From assembly GCF_000427905.1 (NCBI RefSeq), contig NZ_ATYX01000005.1, positions 372,001-436,000 of the forward strand: a stretch of 64,000 nt of DNA. The letters run 5' to 3'. A program made the translations under genes and the position numbers. The stretch is from Thermocrispum agreste DSM 44070 (GTDB lineage Bacteria; Actinomycetota; Actinomycetes; Mycobacteriales; Pseudonocardiaceae). Below, piece after piece: positions 26,342 to 34,125 of the stretch. The notes under the pieces are model-generated. The model saw nothing but the letters and a program-made list of their open reading frames with translations. It ran no database searches and was not told the DNA's origin. Each line of letters begins with the position of its first letter. Position 1 is the stretch's first letter.

Positions 26342-27622
26342 TCATCGCTGTCGGGTGGCCGCCGATTCGCCGGTGCCGGCTGCGACCCCGGCGGCGAAGT
26401 CGTGTTCACGCAGTCCGGCGGCGAGTTGCCACCACCACGCGGCCGCCCCCAGGCCGAGCGCGACGGCGACCCCCCACGCCGACCCCGCGGCCCCGCCGGC
26501 GACCGCTCCGGCCAGGCCCGCGGTGAGATAGGCACCGGCGGTGATCAGCTGAGCGCGCAGGCTCCGGCGCGCCGCGCCCAGCGCGCGCACGCCCGCCGCG
26601 GCACCGTTCATCAGCCCCGCCGCGGCCACGTCGAGCGTCACCGGCACGATCAGTTCCGAGGCCAGCGGCCAGACGTCGCCCAGCACCAGCCGCCCGAGAT
26701 CGTCGTCGACGAGAACCAGCAGGGCGACGCCCCACAGCAGCGCGGCCCCGGCCTGAATGCCGCCAAGCCAGCGGCAGAACGACACCAGCTGCCGCCTGCC
26801 CCGGCGCAGCATGCGCGCTGCCTCGGGCACGGCGACCAGGCTCAGCCCCATCAGCACCGCCAGGAACGGCCCGAGCAGCAGTTCGGCACCGCGGACGGCG
26901 CCCACGTCGGCCAGCCCGGCGACGGCGCCGAGCCCGTAGGCGCGCAGCTGGGTCGCACCGCTGATGGAGACGTTCTCCACCAGGTAGCGCGGGCCGAGTT
27001 CGCGATGATCGTGCAGCCAGGACCTGGTCCCCGACCAGGCGGGCCGGAGGCCGGTCTGCCACCAGCCGTATCCGGCGGCGACGGCCGCCGATCCACCCCA
27101 GGCCAGCAGGAAACCGAGCATGCTGCCGTGCTGGGCTGCCAGCACCATAAGCGGGACCAGCGCCACGCCACGCACCATGTCGTTGCCGAAGGCTCGTTTG
27201 CCCAGCCCGGCGGCGAAGAAGGCGAACCGCCAGCTGTCCTGCAGCATCAGCGCGGGCAGCACGACACCCAGGCCGGCGAAGGCGGTGCCGACCGATCCGC
27301 TGACCGTGCTGCCGAGGATCAGCCCCACCGCGACGCACAAGGCTCCGGCGACCAGTCCCACCTGCAGCGCGGTGGCCGTGGACCGGGACACCGCCAACCC
27401 CCACCGCGCCGGGGCGACGCCGCTGAACCGGACCACGAGCGGGTCGGTCGACACCCCGCGCGAGATGTTGAGCACGACGGTGTAGGTGACCCAGGCCAGG
27501 CTGAACACACCGAACTCCACCGGACCGAGCGCTTTGGCCACGAAGACGCCGACGGCGAAGTTGGTCATGCTGGACACGGCCTGGTCGGCCAGGCCCCAGG
27601 TCAGCCGGATGACGGTGCTCAT
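26342..27622 (-). CDS. Polysaccharide flippase (Wzx/MATE-type)
   Basis: A 426-residue integral membrane protein with about 11-12 hydrophobic helices and very few charged residues outside loops. It opens IRLTWGLADQAVSSMTNFAVGVFVAKALGPVEFGVFSLAW, abbreviated here to its pattern: a conserved helix with a D/Q pair followed by A-x-x-L-G-P-x-E-F-G, as in Wzx/RfbX flippases. It presumably moves the undecaprenyl-linked repeat unit across the membrane. ATG 27622 was chosen because upstream residues are basic low-complexity sequence. A 170-bp gap separates it from the UDP-glucose dehydrogenase and could hold an internal promoter. A second flippase lies at 42090-43343. Confidence 0.84.
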   Translation of the reverse strand: MSTVIRLTWGLADQAVSSMTNFAVGVFVAKALGPVEFGVFSLAWVTYTVVLNISRGVSTDPLVVRFSGVAPARWGLAVSRSTATALQVGLVAGALCVAVGLILGSTVSGSVGTAFAGLGVVLPALMLQDSWRFAFFAAGLGKRAFGNDMVRGVALVPLMVLAAQHGSMLGFLLAWGGSAAVAAGYGWWQTGLRPAWSGTRSWLHDHRELGPRYLVENVSISGATQLRAYGLGAVAGLADVGAVRGAELLLGPFLAVLMGLSLVAVPEAARMLRRGRRQLVSFCRWLGGIQAGAALLWGVALLVLVDDDLGRLVLGDVWPLASELIVPVTLDVAAAGLMNGAAAGVRALGAARRSLRAQLITAGAYLTAGLAGAVAGGAAGSAWGVAVALGLGAAAWWWQLAAGLREHDFAAGVAAGTGESAATRQR

Positions 27623-27792
27623 GCGGCGCTCACCGGCCTCGCCGTCGATCCGCTGCCCGGCCGGGCGGCAGCTCCGGCCGGCGAGCCGGGTTGCGGATGG
27701 CCTGCCCGGCTGCCGAGTGGCCCGCCGCCCGGCGCCTGCACCGATGCGCTCGCCGCGTCGCTCGCCGATCTGCTCGTGGTGACTGCCACCCG

Positions 27793-29106
27793 TTACCGCC
27801 CGATCCCCGCATAACGCGGCACCGACGACGGGGCGAGCGCCCGCCTGCCGTCCACCACCAGCGGATTCGCTCCGAGGCCGGACAGCACCTCCGGCAGCCG
27901 CTGATACTGCTCCCACCTGGTGACCAGCACGACCGCATCGGCACCTTTGACCGCGACCGGCAGATCCGCCACGTGCGTGACGCCGGGGATGCCGGCCACG
28001 GCCTCGGCGCCGACCACGGGGTCGTGCACCACCACGTCCGCGCCCCTGCTGCGCAACTGACGGATCACCGGGAACGCCGGCGAGTGCCGGGTGTCGTCGG
28101 TGTCCGGTTTGAAGGCCAAGCCCAGAACCGTCACCCGGCGGCCGGCGAGCCCGCCCAGGGCACGTTCGGCGATGTCGGCCAGTCGCACGGGCTGCTCGTC
28201 GTTGACCGCCGCGACCGCCTGCAGCACGCGCAGCGGCGAACCTGCCTGCTCGCCCAATGCGGTCAGCGCGGCGACGTCCTTCGGCAGACAGCTCCCGCCG
28301 TAGCCGCATCCGGCCGCGAAGAACGCCGCAAGGCCCGCCGGGCCCGGCGATTCCGCGGTGAGGTAGCGCGACAAGTGCACGCCGCGCATGACCTCCGTGG
28401 TGTCCACGCCGCCCAGCGCCGCTCCCAGGTTGGCCAGCTCGTTGGTGAACGAGATGGCCGTGGCGAGCATGGCGTTGGAGGCATACTTGATCATCTCGGC
28501 GGTGCGCGCGTTGGTCTGCACCAGCGGAGTGCCCGCGAAGCCCGCGTACACCTCGCGCAGTGCCGCTACCGCCAGGTCGTCGCCACCGATGACGATGCGG
28601 TCCGGGTCGAGGAAGTCCGCGACCGCCTGGCCCTCGGTCAAGAACTCGGGATTGGCGCCGACACCGAAGTCCTGCCCGGGCCGCAGCCCGGACGTCTCCG
28701 CCAAGACCTCCGTCAGCGGGCCGTCGGTCGTCCCAGGCACCACGGTGCTCTTGACGACCACACTGCTCCCCGGCCGCAATGCGCCGCCCACCTCCGCGGC
28801 CGCGGCGGTCACGAACGACGTGTCGATGCTGCCGTCCGGCCTGGCGGGCGTACCCACGCAGATGAACGTGACGTCGCTGCCGCTGACGGCGCCGGCCAGG
28901 TCGGTCGTGGCGGTGAACCCGGCCCCGATGTGGTGTGCCAGCAGGTCGTCCAAACCGGTTTCGAAGATCGGTGCCCGGCCGGCGTTGATCACATCGACCC
29001 GAGCCGCGTCGACGTCCACGCACACGACGCGATGCCCGTGCTCGGCCAAGCCCACGCCGGTGACCAGCCCGACGTATCCGGCTCCGATGACGGCGATCCG
29101 CATCAT
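27793..29106 (-). CDS. ugd: UDP-glucose 6-dehydrogenase
   Basis: 437 residues. Rossmann motif IGAGYVGLVTGVGLAEHGH, FICVGTPARPDGSID, NPEFLTEGQAVADFLDPDR, catalytic C273 in YGGSCLPKD, and GLAFKPDTDDTRHSP. These match UDP-glucose dehydrogenase, which makes UDP-glucuronate with two NAD+. The start ATG at 29106 is part of ATGATG and overlaps the stop of the SDR gene next door, a UDP-glucuronate decarboxylase-like enzyme. The two steps are thus translationally coupled. It is only distantly similar to the dehydrogenase at 2028-3359, which supports two different uronates in the locus. Confidence 0.9.
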   Translation of the reverse strand: MMRIAVIGAGYVGLVTGVGLAEHGHRVVCVDVDAARVDVINAGRAPIFETGLDDLLAHHIGAGFTATTDLAGAVSGSDVTFICVGTPARPDGSIDTSFVTAAAAEVGGALRPGSSVVVKSTVVPGTTDGPLTEVLAETSGLRPGQDFGVGANPEFLTEGQAVADFLDPDRIVIGGDDLAVAALREVYAGFAGTPLVQTNARTAEMIKYASNAMLATAISFTNELANLGAALGGVDTTEVMRGVHLSRYLTAESPGPAGLAAFFAAGCGYGGSCLPKDVAALTALGEQAGSPLRVLQAVAAVNDEQPVRLADIAERALGGLAGRRVTVLGLAFKPDTDDTRHSPAFPVIRQLRSRGADVVVHDPVVGAEAVAGIPGVTHVADLPVAVKGADAVVLVTRWEQYQRLPEVLSGLGANPLVVDGRRALAPSSVPRYAGIGR

Positions 29107-30245
29107 TGCTCCGTCCCGCCGGGATTGCCGGCATACCACTGCAACGTGCGCCGCAAGCCCTCTTCCAGGCCGACCCGCGGCCGGTAGCCGAGGGCGCGCA
29201 GCTTGCCGATGTCCGGGCAGCGCCGGTTGGGGTTGTCGACCAGGTAGGCCGACTCCGGGCTCGGCTGGTGCGTGACGGCGAGCTGACGGCCGGTCAGCTC
29301 CCTGGTGACGTGCGCGATCGCGGTGGCCAGCTCGAGCATGGAGATCTCCGGGCCGTCGATGCCCACGTTGTACGGTTCGCCGTCGCCGCCCTTGAGCAAC
29401 GCCAGGTAGTAGCCGGTGACGGCGTCGGAGACGTAACAGAACGTGCGGCGCGGGGTGCCGTCCGAACGCAGCACCAGGTCGCGCCCGGCCAGCGCGTCCC
29501 GGCACAGGTCGGCGATCACCCGGCCGTCGGTGATCTTCATGCCGGGGCCGTAGTTGTTGAACGGCCTGGCCATCCGCGCCGGCACCCCGAACTGCTGCGC
29601 GAAGTTGACGCACAGCGTCTCGCCGAACCGTTTCGACTCGTCGTAGCAGGCCCGCGGACCGGTGCAGGAGACGAACCCGCGGTAGGTCTCCGGGGTCGGG
29701 ATCGCCGCCGGATCCGGATCGCCGTAGATCTCGCTGGAGGAGAAGAACAGCATCCCGTCGAAGCGGGCCCCGGCGGCCAGTCGGCTGGCGGCGTAGTCGA
29801 GCAGGTTGCGCAGCCCGGTGATGTTGGCGTCCATGGTCTCGATGGGGTGCGCCCGGTAGTACGTGGGTGACGCGATGCCCGCCGCGTGGATGACGTAGGC
29901 GACGTCGCCCATGTCGTCCGGGAGCGGTTCCCGCACGTCGTGCGGCCGCAAGGTGACGTCGTCGCGCTGCGCGAGCCGGTCCAGCCATGGCGGCACGCCG
30001 CGGATGTAGTTGTCGAACACCGTGACCGCGATCGGCGGCGCGCCGGGGTTCAGGTCGTTCCAGGCCAGCGGCAGCTGGACCAGGTAGTAGCCGAGGAAGC
30101 CGGCGCCGCCGGTGATCAGCAGCCGCCGGCCGGACATCCTGGCCAGGTCGGCGCCTGCGGCTGCCAAGTCGGCAAGCATGATGGCCAGGTCGGCGGCGCA
30201 CACCTCGTCGGCTCGCATACGGGCGGTCACGCTGGGCGCAGTCAT
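29103..30245 (-). CDS. Extended SDR, UDP-glucuronate decarboxylase-like
   Basis: 380 residues. After a ~38-residue N-terminal extension comes ITGGAGFLGYYL (NAD binding), the substrate-loop HAAGIASPTYYRAHPIETM, FFSSSEIYGDP, YDESKRFGE with catalytic Tyr and Lys, RPFNNYGPGM and RRTFCYVSDAV. The pattern is that of UDP-xylose synthases and related dTDP-glucose dehydratases. Directly upstream of and coupled to ugd, it probably turns UDP-glucuronate into UDP-xylose or the 4-keto-pentose. A role as dehydratase for the CDP-glucose made by the cytidylyltransferase at 32053 cannot be excluded. Confidence 0.83.
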   Translation of the reverse strand: MTAPSVTARMRADEVCAADLAIMLADLAAAGADLARMSGRRLLITGGAGFLGYYLVQLPLAWNDLNPGAPPIAVTVFDNYIRGVPPWLDRLAQRDDVTLRPHDVREPLPDDMGDVAYVIHAAGIASPTYYRAHPIETMDANITGLRNLLDYAASRLAAGARFDGMLFFSSSEIYGDPDPAAIPTPETYRGFVSCTGPRACYDESKRFGETLCVNFAQQFGVPARMARPFNNYGPGMKITDGRVIADLCRDALAGRDLVLRSDGTPRRTFCYVSDAVTGYYLALLKGGDGEPYNVGIDGPEISMLELATAIAHVTRELTGRQLAVTHQPSPESAYLVDNPNRRCPDIGKLRALGYRPRVGLEEGLRRTLQWYAGNPGGTEQ

Positions 30246-30260
30246 CGTGTCAGGTGCCTT

Positions 30261-31406
30261 TCAGCCGTTCGTCATGGTTCGCGGGTCGGGTTCGATCACC
30301 CGGGGACTCGGTTCCAGCAGCACCCAGCGGCCGCCCCGGCGTTCCACCTCGGGCAGCCGGGCGCGGACCTCGGCGAGCATGTCGGGCACGAACAGCACCA
30401 CGTCGTCCGGAGCCAGTGCGACCAGCTCGTCGGGTGCGATGATCGGTACCCCGGCCCCGGGGAACCGCCTGCCCTGCTTGGCCTCGGAGGCGTCGGCGAC
30501 CGCGGGAAGCAGGTCGGGGCCGATCCCGGCGTGGTTGAGCAGCGGCACCGCCCGAGAGGCCGCGCCGTACCCGATCACCGTGCGGCCCTGCGCCCGCTCG
30601 GAGGCCAGCCAGCTGCGCAGCACCAGTGCCGACTCGGCGGCGGAGGCGGCCAGGCCGCGCAGCACGTCCAGGTCGCCGACGCCCGCGGCCAGCTCGTCGT
30701 CGATCAGATGCTGGACGGACGGGCTCACCGGGCCTTGGCGGCGCGCGGCCAACAGGACGGTTCCGCCGTAGAGGTCGAACCACCACGCGGCCACGGCGCG
30801 CAGCCCGACCGATGCCAGCATCCCGGCCACGGCGGGCGTGGACAGGTAGACCGGATGACCGTGCCGGATGGTGTTCCACTGCTTGCCCCGCAGCACCGCG
30901 GCCAGGGAATGGAACTGCACCAGCAGCAGGCCGTCCGGTTTGAGCTCGGCGGCGCGCAGCCGCAGCGCGGCGGCTTGGTCGGCGTCGTGCATCAACCCGA
31001 AGCTGTCCACCACGACGTCGGCCTGCCCCCCGGCGGCGGCCCGGATGCCCCTGGCCTCGAGCAGCCCCAGCCACGATCCGCCATGCGGGCTGCTGTGTTC
31101 GAGGGCGACCCCGCCGTCCGGCAGCAGCCCGGCGGCGTGTACCGCGGCCACGGCCTGCTCGGCCTGGCGGACCAGCGCCACCGGCTCGACGCCCCGCGGC
31201 TCGTCCGGCTCGGTGGGATCCTCCGCCAGCTGGGCCAGCCGGCAGGCAGTGCAGACCCACAGCCGGAGCGGGTACACCGGGTCCGGCTCGGCGGCGTCGG
31301 CAAGCGGGAAGTAGTCGCAGGCCGGCTGCATGCCCAGGTCGGCGACCACCGCACCGTCCACGCTGCCGCAGAACCGGCAGCGGACTTCCCCGTTGGGCAC
31401 CGTCAT
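30261..31406 (-). CDS. Sugar C-methyltransferase-like protein with degenerate AdoMet site
   Basis: 381 residues. The N-terminal zinc-binding putative domain has CRFC (10-13) and CTAC (52-55). The C-terminal C-methyltransferase domain is recognisable (VIGYGAASRAVPLLNHAGI, then PGAGVPIIAPDEL). Between them the AdoMet-binding region is abnormal: where the neighbour at 32889 has VVEVASNDGYLL this protein has ALEHSSPHGGSWL. About 45 residues of the nucleotide-binding fold are missing, and the active-site HEHF is HGHP. It is probably catalytically dead or repurposed, perhaps as a partner of the intact enzyme. The start overlaps the PIG-L stop by 4 bp. Confidence 0.78.
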   Translation of the reverse strand: MTVPNGEVRCRFCGSVDGAVVADLGMQPACDYFPLADAAEPDPVYPLRLWVCTACRLAQLAEDPTEPDEPRGVEPVALVRQAEQAVAAVHAAGLLPDGGVALEHSSPHGGSWLGLLEARGIRAAAGGQADVVVDSFGLMHDADQAAALRLRAAELKPDGLLLVQFHSLAAVLRGKQWNTIRHGHPVYLSTPAVAGMLASVGLRAVAAWWFDLYGGTVLLAARRQGPVSPSVQHLIDDELAAGVGDLDVLRGLAASAAESALVLRSWLASERAQGRTVIGYGAASRAVPLLNHAGIGPDLLPAVADASEAKQGRRFPGAGVPIIAPDELVALAPDDVVLFVPDMLAEVRARLPEVERRGGRWVLLEPSPRVIEPDPRTMTNG

Positions 31407-32056
31407 GACGCACCCACCCGGAGGGTGACTTTGGCGGCGTGGAAGGCTTCGGCGTATCGCTCGCCCGACTGCACACCGCGCACCCTGGCCAGGCCGCGGA
31501 AGGCTTCGTCGTCGAACCATGTCCGGCCGCGCTGCGAGCCGTAGTGCCGGTGCAGGATGTCGAGCTTGTCGGCCAACACCTGCTCCGGCAGCGCCACGTA
31601 CAGGTTGGGCTGGGCCAGGTCGCCGTCCCACTTGAGGATCTCGTAGCCCAGCGCCTGGTGCGCCCGGAACACCGTCGGCACCAGCTTGGCCAGCGCCCGG
31701 TGGTCCTGGTGGGCGTCGTGCGGCGACGGCGCCAGGATCAGGTCCGGCTCGCACCACGGCCGGACGGCTTCCAGCGCCTCCTTGGCGCGCAGCCACTGCG
31801 CGGGAACGCGTCCGTCCAACAGGTCGAGCACCGTGACGTCCAGCTCGGCCTTGGCGCACAGCGCCGCCAGGGCCATCCGCTCCTCGGCTTCCCGGTCGGT
31901 CCCGGCGCCGGACAGCACCAGGGCGGTCACGCGCATGCCGGGGTTGGCCCGGCACAGCTGCAGCACCGTGCCGCCGCACCCGATGGCGATGTCGTCGCAA
32001 TGTGCCCCGAGCAGCAGGAGACGATCCACCCGCCCGAGGGCCGCGGGCCCGGTCAC
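31403..32056 (-). CDS. PIG-L family deacetylase
   Basis: 217 residues. The zinc-binding signature is AHCDDIAIGCGGT near residue 16, where the usual AHPDD has Cys for Pro, and SPHDAHQDHRA supplies the third ligand. PIG-L enzymes remove acetyl groups from N-acetyl sugars. The GTG at 32056 forms GTGA with the stop of the cytidylyltransferase gene, and the product begins almost directly at the conserved core, so longer upstream starts are unlikely. In this cassette it could deacetylate an amino sugar intermediate before methylation or acylation (inference). Confidence 0.85.
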   Translation of the reverse strand: MTGPAALGRVDRLLLLGAHCDDIAIGCGGTVLQLCRANPGMRVTALVLSGAGTDREAEERMALAALCAKAELDVTVLDLLDGRVPAQWLRAKEALEAVRPWCEPDLILAPSPHDAHQDHRALAKLVPTVFRAHQALGYEILKWDGDLAQPNLYVALPEQVLADKLDILHRHYGSQRGRTWFDDEAFRGLARVRGVQSGERYAEAFHAAKVTLRVGAS

Positions 32057-32892
32057 CGCTCGGTCAGCTGCAACGCGGGCAGCTGCTGCGGCTCGGGGTG
32101 CTTGGGCGGCGGGTCGGCCCGGCCGTGCTCCCACAGCATCCATGGTCGGTTGCCCGCCGCGTAGGCGGCGTCCAGCGCGGCGCGTTCCTTCACCGTGTCC
32201 GCGGCTTGCCAGAAGCCCCGGTACGGGTAGGCCAGCAACCGGCCGCGCTTGGCCAGCTCGGTGCACACGTCACCGACCAGGTCGCCGTTGGGCGGCAGGT
32301 AGTCGAAGATCTCCGGCCGGAGCACGAAGTAGCCCCCGTTCTCCCACAGCGGCATGGTGGAGACCTCGATGATCTGGTCCACCCGCGACTTCTCGCCGAG
32401 CTGCACCACGTGGAAGGCCGACTGCGGCGGCACGGCCAGCAGCGAAGCTCCCGCGTCGGAGGCGGCGAACCGGTCGATGATGTCCGGCAGGTGCGCGTCG
32501 GTGAGCACGTCGGCGTAGTTGGCCAGGAACATCTCCTCGTTCTCCACGTAGCGGCGCACCCGCCGCAGGCGCTCCCCGATCGGCGAATCCAGCCCGGTGT
32601 GGACGAACGTGATGGTCCAGTCGCTCATGTCCGACGTGAGCATCTCGACGTTGCCGTCGCGCAGGACGAAGTCGTTGGACGCCGTCTCCGAGTAATTGAG
32701 GAAGAACTCCTTGATGTGGTCGGCCCCGTAGCCGAGGCACAGCACGAAGTCCTTGTGGCCGAAGTGCGCGTAGTAGCGCATCACGTGCCAGATCAGCGGA
32801 CGCGGGCCGACCATGGCCATGGGCTTGGGCAGGGCGGACACCCCGTCGCGCATGCGCATGCCATAACCGCCGCAGAACAGGACGACTTTCAC
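32053..32892 (-). CDS. Glucose-1-phosphate cytidylyltransferase-like
   Basis: 279 residues. The nucleotidyltransferase opening VVLFCGGYGMRMRDGVSALPKPM is the RfbF variant of the GGxGTR-L-x9-K signature; further matches are LCLGYGADHIKEFFLNY, the conserved HTGLDSPIGERL segment and LANYADVL with the metal Asp. RfbF enzymes form CDP-glucose from CTP and glucose-1-phosphate, the entry to 3,6-dideoxy and branched-chain sugars. GTG 32892 overlaps the C-methyltransferase stop. No obvious CDP-glucose 4,6-dehydratase accompanies it, so the SDR at 29103-30245 or an enzyme elsewhere must follow. Confidence 0.87.
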   Translation of the reverse strand: MKVVLFCGGYGMRMRDGVSALPKPMAMVGPRPLIWHVMRYYAHFGHKDFVLCLGYGADHIKEFFLNYSETASNDFVLRDGNVEMLTSDMSDWTITFVHTGLDSPIGERLRRVRRYVENEEMFLANYADVLTDAHLPDIIDRFAASDAGASLLAVPPQSAFHVVQLGEKSRVDQIIEVSTMPLWENGGYFVLRPEIFDYLPPNGDLVGDVCTELAKRGRLLAYPYRGFWQAADTVKERAALDAAYAAGNRPWMLWEHGRADPPPKHPEPQQLPALQLTER

Positions 32893-34124
32893 GGCGCTAC
32901 CTCCACTACTTCCAGCTGCGGGATGGCGAAGACCAGGCGCCCGCCCCACGCGCCCACGTAGGCCAGTTGCTCGGTGAGCTCTTCCCGCAGGTTCCAGGGC
33001 AGGACCAGCACGTAGTCCGGGCGGTCGTGCGCGATCCGCTCCGGCGGCAGGATCGGGATGCGGGTGCCGGGGGTGAACCGGCCGTGCTTGTAGGGGTTGC
33101 GGTCGACGGTGTAGGCGAGCAGATCGGTGCGGATACCGCAGTGGTTGAGCAGCGTGTTCGCCTTGCCAGGGGCCCCGTAACCCACCACGCGCTTGCCGTT
33201 GCCTGCCGCTTCGATCAGGAACGCGGTCAGGTCGCGGCGGACCTTCGCCACGGCGGCGCCGAAGCCGGCGTATCCGGACAGCTCGTGCAGCCCGGCCGCC
33301 TTCTCCGCGGCGAGCACGTCGGCGACTCGGCCGCTGGGCTCGCCTGCGACCTCCACCGGGCGGGCCCACAGCCGGATCGAGCCACCGTGCGTGTCGATCA
33401 GTTCGACATCCACCAGGGCCAGCCCGCCACTGGCCAGCGCCCGCTGCGCCGATGCGACCGTGTAGTACTGGAAATGCTCGTGGTAGATGGTGTCGTACTG
33501 GTTCCGCTCGATCAGCGTGAGCAGGTGCTGCACCTCGATCGAGACCCAGCCGTCGTCGGCGACCAGCGCACGCAGGCCGCGGGTGAATCCGACGACGTCC
33601 GGGATGTGCGCGTAGACGTTGTTGGCCACCACCAGGTCGGCCGGGCCGTGTTCGGCACGCAGCGCGGCACCGGATTCCGGGGTGAGAAACGTGGTCACCG
33701 TCGGTACTCCCTTCGCCCGCGCCGCTTCGCCGACGTTGACCGACGGTTCGACGCCGAGGCACGGAATGCCGCGCTGCACCACGTGCTGCAGGAGGTAGCC
33801 GTCATTGCTGGCCACCTCGACCACGAACGAACGGTCGTCGAGTCCGAGGCGTTGCACGGCGTTGTCGACGAAGGTGCGCGCGTGCGCGACGAACGAGTCC
33901 GAGTAGGACGAGTAGTACGCGTACTCGGTGAAGGTCTCCTCCGGCGTGATCAACGGTGGGAGCTGGGCGAGCAGGCAATCGGTGCATACCCGCAAGTGCA
34001 GCGGGTAGGTCATTTCCGGCTCGTCCAGTTGCTCCGCGGTGAGGAACAGCTCGCACGGCGGTGTCGCCCCCAGATCGACCACGCTGGCCAGGGCCGCGGA
34101 TCCGCACAGTCGGCAGCTCGTCAT
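32889..34124 (-). CDS. NDP-sugar C-methyltransferase (class I SAM)
   Basis: 411 residues in three parts: an N-terminal zinc site with CRLC (4-7) and CTDC (52-55); a Rossmann AdoMet domain with VVEVASNDGYLLQHV and VVANNVYAHIPDV; and a C-terminal domain with VVGYGAPGKANTLLNHCGI. The catalytic YHEHFQYY motif is intact. This is the TylCIII/TcaB9-type C-3 methyltransferase family acting on 4-keto-2,3-deoxy NDP-sugars. It is the second gene of the leftward operon, one base after the initiating transferase, and overlaps the cytidylyltransferase. It points to a branched-chain methyl sugar in the polymer. Confidence 0.88.
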   Translation of the reverse strand: MTSCRLCGSAALASVVDLGATPPCELFLTAEQLDEPEMTYPLHLRVCTDCLLAQLPPLITPEETFTEYAYYSSYSDSFVAHARTFVDNAVQRLGLDDRSFVVEVASNDGYLLQHVVQRGIPCLGVEPSVNVGEAARAKGVPTVTTFLTPESGAALRAEHGPADLVVANNVYAHIPDVVGFTRGLRALVADDGWVSIEVQHLLTLIERNQYDTIYHEHFQYYTVASAQRALASGGLALVDVELIDTHGGSIRLWARPVEVAGEPSGRVADVLAAEKAAGLHELSGYAGFGAAVAKVRRDLTAFLIEAAGNGKRVVGYGAPGKANTLLNHCGIRTDLLAYTVDRNPYKHGRFTPGTRIPILPPERIAHDRPDYVLVLPWNLREELTEQLAYVGAWGGRLVFAIPQLEVVEVAP

Positions 34125-34125
34125 G

